Of a stretch of 64,000 nucleotides of DNA, positions 24,788 to 36,215 are shown piece by piece. Within the stretch, counting starts at the first letter, position 1; every line of letters begins with the position of its first letter. The position numbers and the translations under genes are program-made. This DNA comes from Telopea speciosissima (Eukaryota; Streptophyta; Magnoliopsida; Proteales; Proteaceae), in the NCBI RefSeq assembly GCF_018873765.1, contig NC_057924.1, positions 18,657,542 to 18,721,541 on the forward strand, written 5' to 3'. The notes under the pieces were generated by a model, which was given only the letters and a program-made list of their open reading frames with translations, made no database searches and had not been told where the DNA came from.

Positions 24788-25421
24788 TGTTGGAAACAAT
24801 CTTCCAAAGCATACATATCAATATATATGTAACTAAGAGGTTAGATTACTTATCTTAATGTAGACAAATCAAGATCAATGACGACAATCTCAAGCACCAT
24901 ATAACGCGTCATAAGCCTGAAAACATGAAGAATAGAAATGGTGGGGCTGAGTCATGACAAAAGTCAGTCTCCTTAAGACTGTAGACGCCCTCTATGGTGC
25001 AGCCGAGTCCTTGCGAATCAACCTCCAAGATAAAACAACGCTCCAGTTAAAGCTATCTAGTAATGATGCATTTCAAATACTAGGCTACTAAGGGCATGGA
25101 GAGTTGCACTCAATTGGATAAACAAAGGAGAAACAAAGTTGAGAGAAAAAAATAGAAGAAGTTTTTTCACAAAATTATTAGAGAAATGGGAAGACTCTTC
25201 TCTTTATATAGGAGAACCAAAGGCACCCCCAAGGGGTGTCTCTAAAGGATATGCCCGGCCATAAAACATGCCTTTTCCCATAAGACTTGTTTGTTAGCCA
25301 CTCAAACAAGTCTTCCAATAGGCACCTATTGGCTATTTAGGTGTCTATTAGGAAATGACTCAACCCTCCAACAAAACCACATTTTGAATCTTTAATTTTA
25401 AAAACAATTAAAAATCCAACA
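24788..25421 (+). mobile_element. Solo LTR, probably Copia type, 634 bp
   Basis: Begins TGTTGGAAAC and ends ATCCAACA, giving inverted TGTTGGA/TCCAACA termini. It is flanked by an exact AGTCT duplication (24783-24787 and 25422-25426). A TATA-like CTTTATATAGG at about 25201 would direct plus-strand transcription. No internal coding. Short TGTTGGA...TCCAACA ends are usual for Copia LTRs. Confidence 0.85.
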
Positions 25422-25859
25422 AGTCTTCATATATTAACTTCTTTACCTGATTGAGAAATTGAAATCTGTAAGTTTTCCCTGTTCTTGTTCTTTTCTTGAT
25501 TCTTTTTTGCTTATCAAATTGGTTGTGGATTGATATGAAGATGAAAATAGGATTGAGAGTGAAAAGTTGTAAAAGCTGTTAGTTAGCATCTTTGATTTTT
25601 TGATCTCCTTTTTTATTTTTAAATTCCTGATTGAATTTTAGCCTAATTCTTATGTTAAAAAGCATATATAGTTTGCAGGAAGAAGAAAATCCAACTTGCA
25701 ATTTATAGTTCACCTTTAACCTATCACAATGTGTTCAAGGAACTGTTCATATTTTACTTTCTTGATCCATTGGTTTCCCTCTTTCAAGAGTCTCCTGGAG
25801 GTTGAATGTATCATGTACTTCTATTTCAAGACATCTGGGTTTCATTCATTTATTCTGTA

Positions 25860-26754
25860 TTTCAAGATAGAAAAGCTGTGAGATTGATGAGATTTTACCT
25901 TCCCATAATGGGTCGTTCATAAGCAGAAGTTTCAGTAATAGTGGGAATTGAGGAGGAGGGACATTAACCCATCTGATTGATTCTTCAATCAATGAAGATG
26001 AATCTAGTTCTAGGGAAGAATTACCAATTCTAAAGAACCATAAATTGATTTCTGATTGGATGTCACCCAAGGCTGAAGGAGGAGCCAGTATTACTAGATC
26101 TCAACCAAAGGCAAGAAATGCTCCAAGTATGGGAACTTGTTGAGATGGATGAGGGAGGAGATGCACAAAGTGGTGAGTGATGAGTCTGCTACAAGGCCAA
26201 ATTTGAGTGAAGGTAATTACCAGCAGCAGATAAGTGGGGTGGTGCAGCATCAGAATAGCTTTGTGTCAGATTCTCAAAATCAGATTGCAGGAACTCTTGT
26301 AAGTTCTACAAAAAGTAGGACTGTAAATTCTTGTAAGCGCAATGAATTTCCTGCAGATCAATCTGATTACTGGCAAACCTTTGGAATCCATGAATTCAAT
26401 CGAAACAGAGAGAGAGAGAGAGAGAAGGACAAGAGCCATCTGCTAAAGGGTTTTCTTCCTTGTTTAGTCCTGGTGAAGTCAGTTTTACAAGTGTGACAAC
26501 AGCTGCTGTAGTAGTACCTAAAGCCTGTAATGACAGCCTGAAGCTTCATTCCCCTCCATGCAACTATTCTTAGACGAGAACGTTTGAGAATAGAATGACT
26601 TTGGATATAGGAAATCCAATGCTTGGGTCCCAAAGAAGAAACTTTTGAAAATGTTGCCTATATGGCCTCTAAGGATCAAAATAGGTTTACTCCGGCTTCA
26701 AGGCTTTGGAACCAGATTCCCTATTCCACTACTTCATGGTTTTGATGGTTCCAC
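25860..26754 (+). pseudogene. Relic of an unidentified Ser-rich coding sequence
   Basis: The plus strand reads protein-like stretches in changing frames. The first (about 25975-26090) contains SINEDESSSREELP and ISDWMSPKAEGG. The second (about 26140-26400) contains REEMHKVVSDES, then QNSFVSDSQNQIAG and DYWQTFGIHEFNRN. After a frame change at a short (GA)n at 26407-26422 comes EPSAKGFSSLFSPGEVSFTS, then HSPPCNYS near 26545-26570. Further along, MASKDQNRFTPASRLWNQIP lies near 26660-26720. I do not recognise the family. Several stops and frameshifts show it is not a working gene. It could be a decayed host gene or part of an unrecognised element. The Copia-type insertion at 26755 sits directly downstream. 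Confidence 0.4.
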
Positions 26755-27224
26755 TGTTAGATCAATCAAGGGGTTTGTCAAACTCGAATCCATCCCCATA
26801 CAGTGATCTAGAACATGATTGAATAAAAAATAGTAGGGAAATAAAGTGTACCTGGCACCCATGTATGCTAATGAAAAACAGATAAGAACGCACCCAATAG
26901 CAGCAACGATCCATCAGATAATGAATGCAAGTCCTCGAATAATCTCGGACAACCTCGATGGGGATCTTCTACAGTCTTCTAGACTCTCCCACTGAGTTCC
27001 CTTTCTTATGGAGAAAAGAGAATAGTGACTGCAGGGACCCCTCATCATTAGTATTTATAATACTCCCCAAAACCCTAACCCACTTCCACAATGGGCAGGT
27101 CCGGTCTGGTCCATCTCAATAAATAGTAACAAGCCATGCCAGCCCTTGTATTTTTTGATCCTCATAAATGATCGACCCGATAATTAATTAAACCCACTCG
27201 TCGTAATTTGGAAAATTCCTAACA
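26755..27224 (-). repeat. LTR (3' LTR in element orientation), 470 bp
   Basis: Starts TGTTAGATC and ends TTCCTAACA. It is adjacent to the polypurine tract AAGTAGGAGAT (minus strand, 27225-27235). Confidence 0.88.
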
Positions 27225-28654
27225 ATCTCCTACTTGGGCTAGATTAATTATAAGGTCATCATTATCAGATGTGGCCATGAAATCTTAATACAACAATAAT
27301 GCTACTAAACCTGGATCTAGTTAGCAAATATATCGATGTCGAGCAACAGCAGAAAATACGCCTCAACATACGGCATATCACTTTCTGTCAGCTACAAACA
27401 AGGATTTACTTACTAACATGAACCGCCTTGAGATAATTTTGTACAAGGAATGTCGTACACGTCTGTGATCACATAAATATCGTCATCATTTCTTGTGGTT
27501 CCTCGAACGTATCATGAGCATCGTACGACTCATGGATTACTTTTGAACATCGTCATATTCGTTGGTAATCAAACGACTTAGTTTATCACCAATCGAACAT
27601 CTATGGCTAGAAATAGCCGAACGACTTGGCTCGTCGCCAATCGAACATCCTTAGACCAAAATGGAGTTCAACACATCAATCATATGCATGCATGCCAATG
27701 CCGTTCATCACACCAAGTGAAAGCATCATAATCGAAACGAAACATATATATTTCAGTTCTCTCACTCAACATGCATATTAATCAAAATGAGAAGAACTCC
27801 CAATCCACAAACAGATCAATCATGTAAAAAAGTACTCTCATTGATCAAGCGAATTGAACAAACTAAATCGACCAAGTTTGAAAGTAAAAATTCAAACCAC
27901 AAATTCTACACAAAGTAATCAAAACCATCAAACTACTGATTACTTCTTTTGTTCTCAGTCAAGTTACCATTCTCAATACTCTTTCTTTCTTTCTTGTGCA
28001 TAATTAGATATCAATTCCTTCAAGGGTATAATCGTAGTTTGTCAAGTGCATCAATATTTTTATTATGTTCTTCATGATTTTAATTTGCTCAGTCATTCTT
28101 TTCATTATTTCTTATTTTCTTTCAGTGTTTGGCTTTATCATTCCATACTATTAATATACTTTCAATCTATGCTACCAAAGTAGCTTCCGTCAAATGGCTC
28201 AAGGCCGGTTATACCCCATAGGTTTATAAATTGATTTTAACAGAATCTTTCATCATTACAATTCTTATTGATGGATTATTCGTTCATGGTTCATTATGCA
28301 CGTTGGTTAACCGTCAGTTACCATAATTATTCATTTATTATTTCATCTACGATAATAAGTTATCATTCGTCAACAACATAATGTTTCCATCAACATATAA
28401 AAATAAAACATCACAATGTTAAAGGTTTCTATATCGCACAAATCAACATGTTCTTTAACCATCGCGTGTCCATTCATCATTCAAACATGCATCAACATAT
28501 TATCATAAAATCAGTGGTTATATATACATTTATCATCAACAACACACCAGATACATGTATGCATACAATCAAGATGATAAACATCAATCAACAATACTTC
28601 TTCACAATATTGCATTCTTGCCCTTTTGGGTCAAAATGCACACGTCTTTATCAT

Positions 28655-28955
28655 ACCGCAAGTACCGCGAGATAGCAACAACTTTCAGAAATCTCCCTCC
28701 ACCTTTGGGTGATAGAGAAACCCCTAGGTTATGCACCTCAATTTCATAATTTATCGCACTGCAAATACCGCGAGATATCGATGACTTTCAAAAATTTTCC
28801 TCCACCTTTGGGCAGTAAGAAAATCCCTAGGCCACGCATCCCAAATTCTTTGAGTACACTATCTTTGGATAGACACACTGCCTTTCCATGAAAAAATTAG
28901 TAGTTTTCAGAAATCCCAGCACCTTTGGACAACTGAAACCCTTAGACCACTATCC
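28655..28955. repeat. Degenerate ~100-115-bp tandem repeats, three copies, inside the non-autonomous element
   Basis: The motif series 'TACCGCGAGATA', 'ACTTTCARAAAT', 'CCTCCACCTTTGGG' and 'CCCTAGG' recurs at about 28665, 28768 and 28900, the third copy weaker. Function unknown. Confidence 0.65.
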
Positions 28956-30330
28956 CTTCCAATCCATGTGCATATCACCTCGTCAGTCTTTGGCAACATT
29001 GCCTTTGGGCTAATGTCACCTATTCCGCTGTCTTGACAGAACCATAAGAGGATTCAATGGACCACTTTGGTGGATCACTATTTTACCCTCTCGTAATTCC
29101 TCAACCTGATATGCAGTAATATATGTGGAAGTAAACACATTGATCGTCCATAATGTGCTGTGATATGCACAATCAAGTGGCAATGGTCAACCCAAAATAG
29201 TCCAAATATGGTCGAAGTAGCATAATCATCCAAAACAGATCCCTGAAAGTATTAAATGTCCCAAAACTAGGTACCAATAGATAGGTCTTGAAATTACAAA
29301 TGAAATAAGACCAACCGGAGCCCAATCAGATGCTCCACTTGTCCATACGTCACTCAAAGGTGACACAATCATCATTAATAGGTCCCATAAATTCTACAAA
29401 ATATTCAAACAGGATACCCAAAAAGTCGGCATTGAAAAATACAAGTAAAATGGGGCATCCCAGGACAGAATCCAATCAAAACGGCATTCCAAAACAGGAA
29501 AAACAGCTTTTGGAACAATAAAAACATTCTAGAATAGTTCCGAAATACAAACAGTTGATTTTGTTCCCAAAAGAATTGAAAAAGCAAAAACCATCAAAAT
29601 CATAGCCTCTGTTTATTCAAGATATGTCAAATTGCATATCAAAACGAAGAGTACAAAAAAACAGACACACTAAAAAAAACCACGTCTCAAAATTCATCCA
29701 AACGAACCCACACAGTCCATTTGAAGTTTTATGGTCATTTTCCCCTTTTTGCTTTGGTTTGTTTTGGTTTAAAGTGAACAGAACCGGTTTGAACCAAGCC
29801 GAACCGAGATGAAACAAACCAAATCGGGTCGAACATGGTTCACCTGAAACGGACCGCCGGTCCACCCCGACCGGGAAACCGGGTCAAAAAAATGGGTCAC
29901 AACTCAGGTCGGGTAAACGTTGACCGGAAATCTTTGACCGGGTCTGGGTCAACTTTGACCCGGGTTGGGTCAGCTCTGATCGGGTCAAACTTGACCCACA
30001 AGCAACCGCTGACGTCATGATGACATTGCATGACATCATAATCGTTATGTTTTTTTTTTTTAAATAACCACCGCCGGCGCGTGGATCTCACTAGCGGCTT
30101 CGACCGGTGCGTCCGGCCGTCGGCGGTGACGATCCACCCATCAAAATTCTCGTCTCTCCTAGCCTTTCGTACCCATATAAAAATATTTGATTTTCGTTGG
30201 TAAAAAAATCCGACAGCGGCCAAAACATGCGATTTTGCCAAAAATTCAATCAAAATCCATATTTTCGTCGTCAAAAACCTCGATTCATATTCTTAAACTG
30301 ACAATCAATCGATCATAGGTCTGTATGGTC

Positions 30331-30343
30331 GGCTCTGATGCCA
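30331..30343 (-). other. Primer binding site, initiator tRNA-Met type
   Basis: The minus strand reads TGGCATCAGAGCC two bases from the LTR end. It matches the usual Copia PBS TGGTATCAGAGC with one change. Confidence 0.8.
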
Positions 30344-30345
30344 CT

Positions 30346-30822
30346 TGTTAGATCGATCAAGGGTTTTGTCAAACCCGAATCCATCCCCATACAGTGATCT
30401 AGAACACGATTGAATAAAAAACAATAGGGAAATAAAGTGTACCTGGCACCCACATATGCTGATGAAGAACAGTTAAGAACGCACCCAATAGCAGCAACGA
30501 TCCGTCAGATAATGAATGCAAGTCCTCAAATACTCTCGGACAACCGCGATGGGGATCTTCTACAGTCTCCTAGACTCTCCCACTGAGTTCCCTTTCTTGT
30601 GGAGAAAAGAGAAAAGAGAATAGTGACTACAGGGACACCTCATCATTAGTATTTATAATATTCCCCAAAACCCTAACCCACTTCCACAATGGGCCAGGCC
30701 AGTCTGGTCCATTTCAATAAATAGTAGCAAGCCACGTCAGCCCTTGTATTTCTTGATCCTCATCAATGATCGACCCGATAATTAATTAAACCCACTCGTC
30801 ACAATTTGGAAAATTCCTAACA
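30346..30822 (-). repeat. LTR (5' LTR in element orientation), 477 bp
   Basis: Starts TGTTAGATC and ends TTCCTAACA. It carries an extra GAGAAAA copy relative to the left LTR. Confidence 0.88.
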
Positions 30823-30827
30823 TCCAC

Positions 30828-31804
30828 TACTTCATGGTTTTGATGGAGCTTTTAAGGCACAGACCCAAGTCTGTAAGTAAACTGAAACATCCAGTTGGAG
30901 GAAGCCATGGTTGACCAGATTTCCATGATTCTAGTGATCTTCACAGCCATTTTTAAATTCTAAAGTTAGCAGTGATGCATGGACTCTTGGCAATTCAATG
31001 CCGTGATCGAACAGAGGGTTGGCTATGCAATATCAAGATTAAATTTTTGATTTAAAAAAGTTCCAACTGAAACTTTCTTCCTCCCTCTTCAATTTGTTTG
31101 GCTTCAAGCCCAAAATATTAGACTATAAATGGAGATCCAACTTTTTGTTTTTGTTTTAAATGGCCATTCTTTAATTGATCAGCTGATTTGGTTGAGATTT
31201 GGGAAATTCCAAAACATCAAAATAATAATAATAGGACTGATAACAAAACAAAAATAATCACATACTGTGGACCATCCTTGTGTGGAATGGATTTTCTGTA
31301 AATTTGTTTCCACACAATTCAGAGGACTGCCCTCACCTGGAAGTAGAACAGCACACCTTCCAATAACTGTCACATTGCAGTTCAGGTGGGATTGAAATTT
31401 TGTATATATGTGGATCCTAAAATCCTATGCGAAAACTGAAACTTAAAACTTATGTAATTTGATTAAATGCAAGAGTTTTATGTGAATGACTGCATGTTTC
31501 TTTTAGTTCCAGTGGTATAGGAGTCTCCAATATTCTTAAGCAGGCAAAGGGGTGGAAACAAATGAATTAAGTTAATTGTGATGCAGAGAATGCTTGACAT
31601 TAAATTCATGGTTTGGTGATTACTTAACAGGTCTCTTTTTGTTTTATTTATTTATTTCTTTAGTTTCTGAGATTAGGAAATTTTCAAGGGACTAATACTT
31701 GAAGCTTTACCAACTTTAGGTTAATTTAAAAGATCTCTCTCTCTCTAGTAAGGAAACTAAACAGAGTAGCTATACTCACTTTTCTGGTTGCCAAAATTTT
31801 TTTT
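30828..31804. other. Flank of the non-autonomous element, no gene recognised
   Basis: The first part probably continues the relic at 25860-26754 (it resumes with the same CCACTACTTCATGG text). A weak reading (RHRPKSVSKLKHPVGGSHG) follows, then only AT-rich sequence with a few TCTCTC and TTTATTTATT runs. Confidence 0.45.
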
Positions 31805-31925
31805 TTGCTGAGCCAGCGCACAAGGCTCCCGCTTTTAGTAAAGTCTGGGGTGGGTCAATTGTACGCAGCCTTACTCCTGTTTTCAGGACTTGAACCTGTG
31901 ACACGACCTTCTACTCGAGTGCAAA
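31805..31925 (-). mobile_element. tRNA-derived SINE, 3' part
   Basis: The minus strand reads GTGTCACAGGTTCAAGTCC, a pol III B-box (GGTTCAAGTCC). It is followed by a GTAAGGCTGCGTACAATTGA block and GGGAGCCTTGTGCGCTGG, the common body of a widespread plant SINE. The A-box part (tRNA head) is missing or too changed to see. Confidence 0.7.
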
Positions 31926-32041
31926 TGATATTCATAAAAGATGGACACATTTTCATTGTCAGACAAAATATGGTAATGGGCCTAATGGCCACAGTTGTAT
32001 TCTTGTTTTTTAGTGGATAAATCCATGCAAGAAGTTAAAAA

Positions 32042-32114
32042 TGGAGATGCGGGGTATCGATCCCCGTACCTCTCGCATGCTAAGCGAGCGCTCTACCATC
32101 TGAGCTACATCCCC
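32042..32114 (-). tRNA. tRNA-Ala (anticodon AGC)
   Basis: 73 nt folding as a full cloverleaf. Acceptor GGGGATG/CATCTCC has one G-T wobble. D arm GCTC/GAGC encloses AGATGGTA. The anticodon arm is CTCGC-TTAGCAT-GCGAG with anticodon AGC. The T arm is CGGGG-ATCGATA-CCCCG, and the discriminator is A. No intron; CCA is not encoded, as expected for a nuclear gene. Internal A and B boxes are intact, so it looks functional. T-rich stretches downstream on the minus strand could end pol III transcription. Confidence 0.96.
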
Positions 32115-33538
32115 ATTGATGAAAATAATGCATGTTTTATTTTATTTTTCCTCTGTTTGGAACCAGAAGCTTGGCCTTCATCCAAGGGTTAAAGCCAAAG
32201 GCAGGATGGTAACCGGGAACTAGGAATAGGATGGGACAAAGCCTATTTCCCAACATTGTTTGCCTGCCAATTCACATTTATTGACCAAAATGACACGATG
32301 AAAGATTGGAACTGCTAGGTAAGTTTGAGCAGGAAGTGTCGACTAGTCGGTCCGGTCAGTTTCGATCTGCATCAATTTAAGGTCTCGTATCGTTACTAAA
32401 CATTTAATTAATCGGACCTCATAGGCTATGCATGGACACATTTCTATTCAATCATTTTACCGGTTCATAACCGGACTCATGTTAATAGGACTAATTGGAT
32501 TAAATGATATTGAACTACAAATGGATATTTGGGCTATAAACGGCTGATTAATGGTCCCCCTCGGGTGCTTGTTGGATTACTGTCAAACATTGAGAATAAC
32601 TGAGTAATAATTGGTCTAGGCTTGACATTGAGCTGTTTACTATTCCGTTAGACATCGGATCTTTTTGGTATCATTTTTATTTTTATTTTTTTTAACATTT
32701 TTTCATTTTTAAATGTGTTTGGTATCATTTGGAGCTTATTTTTATTTAATATAAATTGAACAAACACAAACACCATTAGTATTATGACCAAAAACATTTT
32801 TACTTCGTTTTTTAGCTTAAGCCTTAAGTTTAATGAGCATTCTCATAAGACCCAAAATTGAAGAGTTAATAGACATTTGTTTTTGTTTTTAGAAAAGCCC
32901 GTTCTTCTTCTTCTTCCTTTGCAACCCACACCACACCTCCCCGCCTCACCCTACCCCATTCCCTCCCCCTCGCCACCTTGTCCTGCAGCCCACCCACCTA
33001 CTTGCCACCCTCACCCCACCGTTAATCCTTTTTTAAGGTTCATAAATCTCACTCTTTTACAAGTTTAGACTTTAAAAGCGTGTTTGGTTGGAGGTGTCAA
33101 TGGAGTCACATTCGACGGAATCCGGAATCGATATTTATCTAATCACTCTTGTTGTTTAACTTAAATTACTGCAGTGCCACCCTTTTTGATGACCCAATAA
33201 AAATATATATATTAACAAAAGGATAGAATATGGGTTGGGGTTCTCTGCTCCGTCCACCCCATATGGGAATTTGGGAGGGTAATTTTTAAACCGTACGATC
33301 TAAACATCTTTCATGTAATGATTTAGAATAGTATATGTTTCTACTAAAAAAAGAATTATATATGTATTATTATATTTTTGTATAGGATATTGATTAAAAT
33401 GTTATTTTATTTTTACAACCACCTTGAAAACTTCTCATATCAAGTCTAATTCAATCTGAGTTGGACCTGAACTTCATAAAGTTATTATTGGGTCGTGTTC
33501 ATGTTGGGTTTTGCCACCCCTATGATCTATCTATAAAA
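32115..33538. other. Intergenic, AT-rich, no gene recognised
   Basis: Includes T-rich stretches (32655-32760), a C-rich CCCCACCTC tract (32925-33030) and 'GTTTGGTATCATTT' twice (about 32666 and 32709), hinting at a decayed element. No coding or RNA gene seen. Confidence 0.45.
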
Positions 33539-33712
33539 GTGTAGTGCGGTGCAGTTCGGGGTGGAGATGTCGACACCTGGAAGCCGCAACATCCAACGAT
33601 GCTAAGCTCGAGAAGAAAGAAAAAAAAAACCTAGGGCAGTGCAGTTTAGACTATTGGATGTCCCTCCTGTCAAGCATCAACATCTCCACCCCGAATTGCA
33701 CCGCACTGCACC
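33539..33712. mobile_element. Foldback MITE, 'GTGCAGTGCGGTGCA' type
   Basis: The left arm (from 33539) GTGTAGTGCGGTGCAGTTCG continues with GGGTGGAGATGT. It pairs with the right arm ending at 33712 (reverse complement GGTGCAGTGCGGTGCAATTC). Pairing continues more weakly inward (CAACATCCAA / GGACATCCAA). A purine-rich loop lies in the middle. No clear target duplication. Confidence 0.7.
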
Positions 33713-33888
33713 ATGGGGGAATTGGAGAGGATTTTAATCCTTCATTAATCTATTAAACTACGTGAATTATTAATCCAAATCCAAAGGCCCAAAGCGACTA
33801 GCCAACAACCCATGATGGCAACTTGAACATATCTTTTATCTCCATTTCCCAAAATCAACTATGTGAATATTGATTTCTGTAGGTGATG

Positions 33889-34636
33889 TGATGAACCCCA
33901 ATAAACATCGGACCAGTCAAAAGATGTCGCGTGTCCCTAACCCAAGGAGATGGGCCACGCCAGAACCAGAGGAAAGCCAAGCATGGACACGAACCACCCC
34001 AGGCGCGAATTAGATCGAACTGGTCACCCCGGGCACGAATCGAAGGACGTCGTCGGGTGTGAACCCCGGGCGCGGATCAAAGGGCTTCCATTGGGCGTGA
34101 ACCCCGGGCGCAAATCAAAGGGCGTCAATCCGGCATGAACCCCCGGGCTCGGATCGAAGGACGTCAATCAGACATGAACCCCCGGGTGCGGATCACCTTC
34201 GAACGAGCAAGCACGGGCGAACAAGGACTCTAGGTTCTAGACCGCTGCCTACAGTCCCAGATATACACAGGCACCTAACATTCTATCTGCACACCTCAAC
34301 ATCTATCTATCGGAGACCTCAACTCTATCGGGACACCACCTCCCATAGAAGGATAACCACTCAGGAAAGAACCCTGCTACTCAGGGACTCTATCAACTAT
34401 GAAGACTACTCTCCATCAACTGGGACTCTCCACACCGCCACACTTTACTATAAAAGGGAAGGTATTCTACTCCATGATCCCATCTTGAATTCTATCATTC
34501 ATCTGCTTGCTCCGAGAGATCTAACTTAGGCATCGGAGAGTCCTAGGCCGGAACTACACTGGTTCTCCTTTGTCACCCTGGTCCTTTTGTAGGTTACGGC
34601 ACTTGAGGGACCCCTCTACGATTTCCTGACGCAACA
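33889..34636 (+). repeat. Tat 5' LTR, 748 bp
   Basis: Starts TGATGAACCCC and ends CTGACGCAACA. It contains a ~33-bp tandem repeat (GTGAACCCCGGGCGCGGATC with AAGGGCGTC) at about 34000-34195 and a TATA-like CTATAAAAGG near 34450. By eye about 10% different from the 3' LTR over the first 170 bp. Confidence 0.9.
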
Positions 34637-34656
34637 GATTGGCGTCGTCTGTGGGA
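34637..34656 (+). other. Putative primer binding site of the Tat element
   Basis: Directly after the LTR the sequence reads GATTGGCGTCGTCTGTGGGA. TGGCGYCGTCTGTGGGA is the usual text at this place in plant Tat/Athila elements. Confidence 0.65.
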
Positions 34657-34702
34657 ACGACGCTAGCCATCGTACCTACTAGCTTATTCTCATAATCATT
34701 CC

Positions 34703-36215
34703 ATGGCACCACGAGGCAAGAAGACCGCTCCCTCCACCAACAATGCTGCGAGGGAGGGGAACGGATCACCTCCTCCAGAGCATTCACGTCGCAGAGCCAC
34801 TGACCATGTCTCTTAGGAGAGGGAGGTCCCCGAGAACCAACAAGTTGGGGTAATTGACCTCAATCCTGAAGCAGCCATTGAGGTCGCCGTGGAGCCAGTA
34901 CCTGATCCTAATGCACCAGCGACTATGGGTTAGATTAATGACTTGCAGCGACAGATCCTCCACGACCAACAACTCTTTCGGGACTACCTGAGGCAGCGTG
35001 CAACATCCCACCGTCGTATGATAGATCCTCGACAGGAGCAAAGCCCTAGGAGATCACCTCCCAGGGGTGATAGGTTAGAGAGGCACACCAAGCAGTGGGG
35101 AGAGCCTTACCAACCTCCCAGGAGAACAGTAGACCTTCCAGTACGGTCAGACCATGGGAGAACACCATCACACCGATCCATGGTACCTAACCCTGAAGGG
35201 TTCATCAAGAGGTCGGTGTTCCAAGGTCGACTAGGAGGGAGTCATACATCAGAGCAAAGCCGGACCTACCGCGAAGAAAGCCCCTTGCGTTCACGGCAAG
35301 GTTCATCGCGACATGACCCTTCACCATCCCGCCAACATTCAAGATGGGAGGGGACTTCAAGGAGAGGATGAGAACGAAGTCGCAGTGAGCGACCAGCTAG
35401 ACGTGAGGGACAGTCACGGGATGAAGAACTAGACAAGAGGCTCTGAGATTTGGACGAGAAGTTGGAAGGACTAAAGAAGCAAACCAAGGGCGAGACACAC
35501 TCGATCCCTGGACAACATCCATTCTCAGAAGAGATCATATTAGCCTCATTCCCCTCCAGGTTCAGGTTACCCACCTTCGAACTTTACAGTGGTACTACGG
35601 ACCCTAATGACCACATCAACTACTTCAACAGGATGATGACCCTATACTGTGGCTTGGATGTGGTCTCCTGCCGAGCATTCCCTGCATCCCTCAAGGGTGT
35701 AGCCACCTCATGGTTCTCCAGACTGCGACCGAGGTCAATTAGTTCATTCGCAGAATTATGAGAGCAATTCGTCACCCATTTTCAGAGCAGTGTCAAACAG
35801 AAGAAGACCACGGTTAATCTATTGAACTTGGTACAGAACCCTGGGGAGTCCCTCAAGGAATATGTCAGCAGGTTCACCAAGGAATCCTTGGAGGTCCGAG
35901 ACTTAGATGATCAGATCCAGCATGCAGCCTTGGCTGGGGGTATCAGGGACCTTAACTTGATTAAGGACCTGGCACGTCATGAGACCAAGACCATGAAGGA
36001 GATCCTGGAGTGGTGTAACGAATTCGCCAACATGGCCAAGGTACTACAAGCTTGGAAGAAGGTGGCCGCAGCCAAGCCCTAGGATAACAAGAGTTGGCAC
36101 TGGAGGACCGCAAAGAAAGTAAAAGGTCGAGGACCAAGCATCGATAGGAGAAGGGTGATTGCCCATCAGGAAGGACCGACCGCCGCCCAGAAAGGAGTGA
36201 ACGATCAAGCAGCCT
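34703..36215 (+). pseudogene. Tat gag (capsid), broken by stops
   Basis: Starts ATGGCACCACGAGGC (MAPRGKKTAPS) at 34703. One reading frame continues to about 36080 with in-frame stops at 34814 (TAG), about 34930 (TAG), and TGA near 35369, 35444 and 35759. Domains: a basic, Arg-rich N-terminal part (RQRATSHRRM, then SRHDPSPSRQHSRWEG), then the Retrotrans_gag capsid core at about 35520-36050 (FRLPTFELYSGTTDPNDHI, ATSWFSRLRP, GESLKEYVSRFTKE). A frame change lies between 36080 and 36215, after which the pol frame begins. Capsid protein would package element RNA. Not functional. Confidence 0.88.

Larger units (their letters stand above)
26755..30822 (-). mobile_element. Non-autonomous Copia-type LTR element (LARD-like), 4.07 kb
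   Basis: Two LTRs (26755-27224 and 30346-30822) bound a 3.1-kb interior without gag or pol. TCCAC flanks both ends (26750-26754 and 30823-30827). The PBS (TGGCATCAGAGCC, initiator-Met type) next to the right LTR and the purine-rich AAGTAGGAGAT next to the left LTR place it on the minus strand. By eye the LTRs differ by about 30 substitutions plus a 7-bp indel in ~470 bp, roughly 7%, so the insertion is not recent. Interior frames such as minus 29897-30274 resemble nothing I know. Confidence 0.85.

Noticed and set aside
28655..28955. CRISPR-like spaced repeats
   Set aside because: Plant nuclear DNA, units of 100+ bp and diverged; an ordinary tandem repeat inside a retrotransposon.
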